Of a DNA stretch of 64,000 nt, positions 56,820 to 64,000 are shown piece after piece (within the stretch, counting starts at the first letter, position 1; each line of letters begins with the position of its first letter). The notes below the pieces were generated by a model. The model saw only the letters and a list, made by a program, of their open reading frames with translations. It was not told the origin of the DNA and did no database searches. The DNA comes from Channa striata (lineage: Eukaryota > Chordata > Actinopteri > Anabantiformes > Channidae): contig CM065178.1 of assembly GCA_033026295.1 (NCBI GenBank), forward strand, positions 25,428,585 to 25,492,584. Direction: 5' to 3'. The position numbers were made by a program, and so were the translations under genes.

Positions 56820-58975
56820 CGAGGCTGGATAGTCGACTGTGGAAGAATTGTGACGCTGCGGAACAATAAAGTTCCGCGATAACAGAAGTGAACAGAGAAA
56901 ACTGAATGATCTTCCAGATGTTCGTGGGCTCGGCCAAAGATGATTTCACAGCATGTCTGGCTAAAGTGAGGCCAACGCCATGTGAGTTTATGACACTGCA
57001 CGTTCACGGTCCGTCGGCCCTGATGTGCGGTTCGTGTCTAACGAGGTGATTGTGGAGATGCTCCCACTGCACATAAATAACTAGTGACATGCTTAAAACT
57101 TAGTCCGAGTCTACAATTCTAGCCTCAATTAATAAATGAAAATTATTAGTGTTATTGATAATTGTATTTATAATTAACTGTTTAGAGAGGAAATCAGCAC
57201 TACGAATGCTGTGACAACAACACAAAAATCCAAAGCTGAAAGGCAATAAAATGCAGAAAACAAAGGTGGATAGAGAATTCAAGATAATGGACATTTTAAT
57301 AAGACTGGTCCTGACATTAAGGTTCCCGAGGTGACAACAGACGTAAAAACACTCATGAAAACACAGGATTGTGAATTGTATTTATGGAAATTAACTCATA
57401 TGTCAGACAAAATAATTAATTTCTTGACTTCAAAGATTTTCTAGCTGTAATTTAGTCGTATAGAAACGATTTTTTTTTAAAGGGCGATTTCATCAATTTT
57501 CAACTTGCTTTCTATGCCTTTAGTTTAGGACGTAAATGTGCATTATTGATTTCAACTTTCTCTTTGATTTTCCTACATTCAAATATCTCTGCTTCTAGCT
57601 GAGATCGGTGTAGGCGTCCTTGAAAAGACAGTGTCCACTGAGGGTCACATGACATATCAGGAAAGTCAAGATCAAATTTGTCACACATGGATCAGGTCCA
57701 GGTTCGATTTGCAGGTTTGCAGATCTGAAGATGTTGATTTCACACATTTATCCTGTTGTTGTCGCCCTGTGATTTTTGTCATCAATGACCTTCCGTCCAG
57801 GATGTTGTCAGCAGTAAGTATCATTTCGTTTTGTGTCTCTGTTACAGGCTTTAGTTCAGCTCAGGCCTTGAATTCGCAGCCTTTTGCTGGTATAAAGGTC
57901 TTTTTTGTGGACGACTGTACCAACATTTGTCCAGCTTTGAATCTGCTTGTTTTTACGTGGTGTTTGCCATAAGTCCGACCCCCCATGTGAACCATAAGCA
58001 AACTGTGGTTGTCATGTGCAGATTATTGTACAAAGGGAGAAAAGACTTTGCGTTGGACATGAAAAGATGTTGTCCTTCAGGGTTTTGCTGAACAGTCCAA
58101 TATTGATGTTCTTGTCTGCTGATAGCGAGGTGCAGATTGCAATGCACAGCGCTTTAATCGGGAGTTTTCAGCAGCTCGGCCCTAACGTGCTGCTGCTCAG
58201 CTCCGCAGAGAGAGAGTCCGAGACTGAAGACGCAAAGGGAGAGAAAGACCTTTTCTGGGAAGTTTGGTCAGTTCATCCCGGCGGCACGAGAATGCGAAGC
58301 AGCTCTCGGTAAAGTTCACGGCCGTCTGCTCGAGGAAAAAACACCGAAATAACAAATTAGGGGAAAAGTGCGGAGGTGCAAAGAACAAAAGAGGCAGAGT
58401 AAAGACCTTGTAGTCCAGGTGGGAGACGTGGTGACATGCAGCACCTCACGTGCTCTGAGTGGACGTCAAAGTGTCAGTGGTGAGTTTACGTTGCTTTCGG
58501 CTTAATTTTGTCTTTGCTTGAATGAGCAAAAGTTCAAAACCTGCGTTTGAGTTGGGATGATCTATTTCTTTAAAAGGAGAAGAGTCACAGACAGAAAACA
58601 CTGTCGGACAGAATCAGTCCGTCAAGTTCAGTGTGAGCAGCTGGATTATGATTCTGTCCAATCAGGGGCGAGCAGATTTGTCCTCGTCTTCTGTAATGTG
58701 ACGTGAAGATGCGTTTTACACCAGAAGATGATGATGATGATGAACCTTTCAGCCTACAGGGTTTTGTTACGCGAAGAGTAAATTCTGACAAATGGAAAAG
58801 AGACAAAAGTGATTGGGATTCATCCTCTGGGGAACCCGATCATCTTCTACAGTTTGTTTATACCTTCCTTCTCCTCTTCGTCCTCCGCTCTGCTTTCCTT
58901 TCCTCCGTCGTCCTACTTCTCGTCTTCTTTTTTCCTCCTGCTCTCTTCCCCGTTACCTCTCCTTCTCTCCCTTTG
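56820..58975. other. Intergenic DNA, no gene supported
   Basis: AT-rich from 57.1 to 57.6 kb and pyrimidine-rich at 58855-58975. No exon recognised. Confidence 0.55.
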
Positions 58976-58979
58976 GCTT

Positions 58980-59100
58980 ATTAAGATTTCAGAGATACAG
59001 ATGGAGGCGGGCGGATTGCTTTCAGGGAATCTGCCTTTAATAATTACAGCTGGAGAAGCTCGGGATTTGGTTGATGAGACTAATGGAAAACTAGATTTTT
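58980..59100. promoter_or_regulatory. Candidate conserved noncoding element beside the orphan exon
   Basis: CTTTAATAATTACAGCTGGA combines a homeodomain core with an E-box, followed by GATTTGGTTGATGAGACTAA. It lies 50 bases before the exon-like segment at 59150. Confidence 0.3.
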
Positions 59101-59149
59101 TTCACTAAATTAGAGTGGGGGGGTCTATATATTGACAAGCCATCAGCAG

Positions 59150-59317
59150 GCCGCAGATCAGAGGAAGAGCTTCAGACTCATCCCAGAGGACGACGGCAAA
59201 CTGGCTCTGATGCTTCGTGGCACCTCGATGCGCTTCCTGCAGCCACCGCTGGGCCGCAAGCAGGATCAAACCCACCTTCATGTGGAGCGCCGGTCCGAGC
59301 AGGAGGAGGAGTTAAAG
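59150..59317 (+). CDS. Orphan coding-like exon, product unknown
   Basis: 168 bases, 56 codons in phase 0, preceded by CATCAGCAG and followed by AAAG|GTCAGC, so both ends could be splice sites. It reads AADQRKSFRLIPEDDGKLAL, MLRGTSMRFLQPPLGRKQDQ, THLHVERRSEQEEELK with strongly G/C-biased third positions, as real exons here have. I do not recognise the protein, and no clear partner exon was found nearby. Alternatives are a chance ORF in GC-rich DNA or a decayed retrocopy. Confidence 0.4.
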
Positions 59318-59329
59318 GTCAGCGAGTGA

Positions 59330-61295
59330 ACCTTTGTTTTGCAATCCCTCCCTCCTCCTCCTCTCATCGAGGCCCTGAATCAAAATGTAAATGTTGGAGC
59401 CTCTGAGGGGTGCAGGGCTCCAGGATCTGCTCCTATTGATTATATGAAGTGAGTCGGAGTCGCTCTGTTCAACGACCAAACGTGTTTTCCCCCGACGCTC
59501 TGTGACAGGAATTACCCAGAGTTCAGCGGGCTTTGGGTTCTGCTGCTAACGACATTTTGATTGCAGAGCACACACACACAGCTGGGCCTTAGATTTAAGG
59601 ACTTGTAGTCGTGTTCACGAGCTGACTCACTTTCAAATGACCATTTTTTGTCACAACATGATGTGAGGCTGAATATTTCAGCACAAAAAGAATCACGCTT
59701 AGTGCTCAAAGGACTCATTTTGAACTTGCTTCCTTCCATCTTGCTGTTCACTCTATGGAGTTTGTCTCATGGTCAACCTGATCCAAAACTCCCTCAGATG
59801 ATGTTATCTGAACTCCTAAAGATAAAAAACTCCCTCGGGTGATGTCATCTGGAGACAGATTTGTACATTTACACCCTGAACTAAAGCCACAGAAAGCAAG
59901 TTGAAAACTGGTGAACCCTTAAATGAGTTTGTTGGGTCCAGTCCAGTATCATTTGTGTGATACATAAAGAAAATGTTTATGATTCATCTGCACAAAAAAC
60001 CCATCAGTGCTTTAAGTAGCTTCAGTCTTCAGGGTCTGAGCTTCTAATAACATGTCAAAGTCGGTTTACAGTTCCCAAGAAGAACCCTCACACCCACATG
60101 AACGGCATATGTTCCAGCTTTGTTGTTTGTAGGCAGGCAGCCTCTATGAAAGTTGGGTTTGCGGAGCAGCAGACGGTCTGACCTCCTCAGGAGTTCATAT
60201 ATTTTACTGAAAACTCCGATGGTAAAACTCAACGTCGGCGCTTTCTGGGGGATTTTTGGTTTCTGTCCCCGAAACGGAAATGAACCGTTCACGCTTGAAG
60301 CCGCACAGTAAACACTGGAAGTACAGGACTCGGGGGTTTGTGTATTTTAAAAGTCCATATGAGGTAATTTTGTCGTCTCTGTGTGTGTGTGTTTGTGGTG
60401 CTTGCTGCCAAAACTCGGGCTTTTTTCGCCCGTTGTTCGGGTGGTATGATGTGTTGTGTTGTGAACGAGGCGATGCAGCTGACCGAGCCATCCATCATCG
60501 GGCCGGACTCTCCCTGCTGCTCGCTCCTCAAACTCTGTTTTTGTTTGGAAACCATCCATCATCTTCCTGGCACGACACACTGGCCAGAAGACGCCCTGAC
60601 GACGGTTCTGTGTGTGTGTGTGTGTACGTTGCTTTGCATTAAGACGACTTCATATTCGGTTCTCAGGATATTTTCACACGGTTGGACCATCAGGGCGAAG
60701 TTGACGATTCCTGGACGTGAGCTTTCATGTTTAGACTCTAGGACATTTGCAGCTGCTGATAAAATTCATTTGTTTGTATTTATCATTTAATTGTGGAGCG
60801 TCATGACATCAGTTCACGGTGACGTTCATGTTTACCAACACTATTTATTTCCCTAATCCTAGTATCTTCAAAGATGTTTTCATTCACGTGGAATCACGTG
60901 AAAATAAGAATCCCTGCATGTTAGCTTCACAGGGAGCAGAGCCCAGAACAGGTCGACCCAACACTGGCTTTTTATAGGCCAAACCCAGAAGTTGGCGTCA
61001 CACAGCGTTTAACATCACATTTGTTCAACAAAATCATCTTTTACAGACTGATGTCAAATGTCTTTAACAGGCCTGAGTGTAACAGCACAAGTGAAATACT
61101 GTTGTACTGTGGCCTGATCGAACTGATAAACTCACTGAAACATGGATTAACAGACAAGTCTTCACAAGCTCTTAAGAAACATAAGGGTCGTAGTTACTAA
61201 TGCTTTCAATGTCAGAAATCAAAACAGAAAAATCCACTAAAAATGTTTCCCAGACCTTATTTTAGGCATTTAACCATTTTAGGCATCTGACAAAC
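59330..61295. other. Intergenic DNA, no gene supported
   Basis: Short GT tracts at 60379-60391 and 60610-60624. No conserved exon seen. Confidence 0.55.
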
Positions 61296-61301
61296 CCGCA
61301 G

Positions 61302-61373
61302 ACCCGAGGATGACGATGAGGATGAGGAAGTGGAAGAACGGGAGGCAGGGAGCCACGTCAGAAAACCTTCACG
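61302..61373 (+). other. Acidic exon-like segment
   Basis: Flanked by CCCGCAG and CG|GTAGCT. Can read PEDDDEDEEVEEREAGSHVR then KPS. It is 72 bases, a multiple of three, but low complexity and unsupported by homology. Could be a further exon of the gene suggested at 59150, or chance. Confidence 0.2.
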
Positions 61374-64000
61374 GTAGCTTCAGATAATAACACGGCATTA
61401 GCATGGAAATGAACTTTTTAAAAATACGTTTACAACCTAAACTGGGGAAAGATGCTTCAGGTTCTCTGGTGCAAGTCTTCTAGGGCAGCTTGTGGTGCAG
61501 CTTGTCCTTTATGTAAAACTACATTTGTTCCATTTACAGCCAAAAGAATAAAAACTTACAGCAAAAAAGTAATTTTTATTCAGAAAATAGTGAAAAAGAA
61601 AATAAACCAGTGATGATAAGCATCAATAATAATAATAACTCCAGGCTTGGTAAGTGCTGTTACTACTGGGGGGTCTCTGCTAAAACACATCTGTGCATGT
61701 GTATGTGTGTGAAAGATATTTGTCATTTCAGGCAAATCGGATCGAACACCGGCCCATCGACCTGCTTCTAAAAGTTTCTGGCAGACGAGCTCAACGTTGA
61801 AGAGACTTCGAGAGTGTGATTAGTTTTTTGAACCCGGAGGCAGGACAGACCTCTGTATCTGGGTCTGTGGGGGAGTTTCTCTAACAGCGACCTGCTTCCA
61901 CTACATCTGTGCACTCAAAGCTACAAATGATGTGATTATGATATATCATGGAACAGAGAAAGTCTCTTTGTTTCTGCTGTAAAAGAGAGAAATCAATATC
62001 AGGGCAGTGCAGAGCCTTGAGGGGCTGCAGCGTCTCCTCTGGACTGACCAGGTAAGGGTTAGGCCCAGCCGGGGGTTTGGCGGGCTCAGAAATGCTGATT
62101 CCACATTTAGCCTGACAGTGATGCATGCGTCGGCCTCGGTGTCCGGTTAGCCCGGTACCTGAGGGTCCGGCCGAGGAAGATCAGCTGCCGACCAGGACGG
62201 GGTTAAGGATGGAGGGGGAACAGAGGGGGAACCTGGGGCTTATTTTTAGAACCGGCAAAGTCTGGGAGGGAGGAAAGATGGAGGACGGCAAGTCATTTTT
62301 ATGAGGGTGGGAGACGAGGGAGTTGAAGAGAGAGAGGAGGAAGTGAGAGAACTTGGAGAGACAAAGGAGAGGATCTGGAGTCCTGAAGAGCCGAGATTTC
62401 AAACGGGCGAAAATTTTAGCTCTGACCAAGTCTTCGGTAAACGCCGTTCAGTATGTGGCGAAGAGCAAACGCTTAGAAAATGAAGAAGGAAAAATCCCGA
62501 TTTGATTCTAAAAGGGTCAGGCTTGTTTTCCTTCCACCACCACCTCCTCCCAGCATCTGATGTCGACCTTTGACCTGTGACCTCTCAGTGGAGTGTGTTG
62601 GGGTCGTCATTAGAGCAATCTGGAGCGCCCTCTGCTCTCACTCTCTGCGTGGAAAGGTTTGATACTGCCCACGGTCGATGTATTGAATTACCATTACTGT
62701 CTGACGTAGTTTGTCCACGTTTACAGTGAAGTCTACAGTTAGTCCACCAGGGCTTTAACGGGTTTCAGAGGAGGGGGGGTCCCTCTCCAATGAGGGTTAG
62801 AGGGGTTTCTGTCAACACGTTCTTATGCCACAGCGTCAGATAACGACGCTTCCCAAGGCGTCAAATTGTGCCACTTTTTTCCGTCCTTTGGCGTCTCAGT
62901 GGCTGAAAACACTGTCGGCCGCCTTAACTGTTATGGTCAGGGAAAAACCACGGGGTTCGGGTTTGTTAAAAGACAACATGGGTTAGAGACAATTTACATA
63001 AAACACAAAACAGCACGTACATCTTCAGTGACCATGTCCACCACAATGTGCAATGGTCATCACGTCTCAGTAGATCAAGCCCCGGCCTCCTGTACGAAAG
63101 CCCTGTCAGGAGTTGAGGCTTGTAGTTTGGGTGTTTGGTTTGTGCTGTATGTCCCTGCAGTTCCCCTCCTCGCCTGCTGAGGCTCCATCACACACGTTTG
63201 TAAGGACTTCCCTTGGTTATTGGTTCTGCTCTTTGCCAGTGTGTCTGCCCTTCGAGCCCGAACTTTCGCTTCCTGCGTCCGTCCAGCCTTTGTATCCCCA
63301 GTTCGAACTTAGAGTAAGTTAGATTGGTGCTAGTCATATTAGTTCTCTGGTCTTGTCTTTGTCAGTTGCGTAGTGAGTTTCTGTGTCTTTCGTAGTTAAA
63401 CTTATTCTCCTACATTTTGCATTGAGGGTTTTTTGTTTCCTTCTCGATTGATTTGAATTATCCTCCATTTTGTGGTGAGCGTGTTTTTGTTTCTTTCTAA
63501 ATTGTTCAAACTTTGCTTCTACCTGCTGTAGTGAGTTTTCATTTTACCCCAAATCATCACTTAGTTTATCGTCTTTCCAGCAGGACAGAAGCTTCTCAAG
63601 TGTTTGAGCGTGTGATAGTGGACACAGAGCTGAAGTCTGTGGACTTTTGTGTCAGTTTGGACTTTTGTCTCCGCTGTGTTGAATGTCTGTCTTAAAGCTA
63701 GTCCACATGTGCTCGTGTCCACACGTGGATTATGTGAAACCGGCCCCCCGCCCTTTGGTTTTCGGTGTGTGTGATGCGGTAATTTTGCGCTTGTTTTGTC
63801 TGTTTTTGATGTTTATTTTTGAATCATTTCAAAATTAATTTCAGAGTCTTTTGCATCTTTTTTTGTGGTTGCTGTGCGTCACTTTGTCTTTTAACCGAGC
63901 TCTTTCAAACAGGAAATGTGAGGAGCGTCTTCAGAGACCCAGTGAAACACCGTGTTTCCATTATTGACTTATCATCTGCTACATGTGCCTGTGTTTGTAC
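61374..64000. other. Intergenic DNA, no gene supported
   Basis: 61900-62120 has mixed composition and an 81-codon minus-strand ORF without recognisable family. The remainder shows only short ORFs. Confidence 0.55.

Noticed and set aside
61881..62126. 81-codon minus-strand ORF with rather protein-like composition
   Set aside because: No splice partners, no family recognised, and GC3 is not exon-like; at most a conserved noncoding stretch.

Overview
This is vertebrate nuclear DNA, almost certainly from a teleost fish. It holds three conserved intron-split genes whose translated exons match known vertebrate proteins along their length. The spaces between them carry (CA)n microsatellites and worn copies of repeats common in fish genomes. 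Introns have GT/AG borders, coding exons are GC-rich and intergenic DNA is AT-rich. No prokaryotic, viral, CRISPR or tRNA/rRNA features were seen.

Layout. (1) 2264-11468, plus strand: sncaip (synphilin-1), 11 coding exons, about 934 residues if one apparent single-base frameshift at 11128 is bridged. Its likely 3' UTR reaches about 12.8 or 14.5 kb and contains a Tc1/mariner-type relic. (2) 14.5-23.0 kb: gene-free, with decayed repeats, a long G-only tract and several blocks that look like conserved regulatory DNA. (3) 23268-26918, minus strand: rnf214 (coiled-coil RING-H2 E3 ligase), 6 coding exons, about 576 residues, with a second apparent single-base frameshift in a seven-base G run in exon 1. 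(4) 26.9-28.1 kb: AT-rich spacer with GC-rich edges, the shared upstream region of two divergent genes. (5) 28110-46107, plus strand: snx2 (sorting nexin-2), 15 coding exons, 509 residues, reading frame fully intact. Its 3' UTR probably runs to about 47.9-48.2 kb. (6) 48.2-64.0 kb: no recognised gene, but a seven-unit degenerate tandem array around AATAATG, several enhancer-like blocks, one convincing orphan coding-like exon at 59150-59317, and a weaker exon-like segment at 61302.

The three proteins are not an operon-like pathway. Synphilin-1 is an ankyrin/coiled-coil partner of alpha-synuclein, SNX2 is a PX-BAR endosomal coat protein, and RNF214 is a ubiquitin ligase. SNCAIP and SNX2 are also neighbours on human chromosome 5q23, so that linkage is ancient. 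RNF214 lies on a different human chromosome (11q23), so its head-to-head position with snx2 is a lineage-specific arrangement.

I did not find an undescribed biological system. The most useful leads are the two apparent frameshifts, the AATAATG array, the orphan exon and the candidate regulatory blocks. Exon borders were set by hand from splice consensus, reading phase and remembered human homologues, so UTR ends and noncoding-element limits are approximate.
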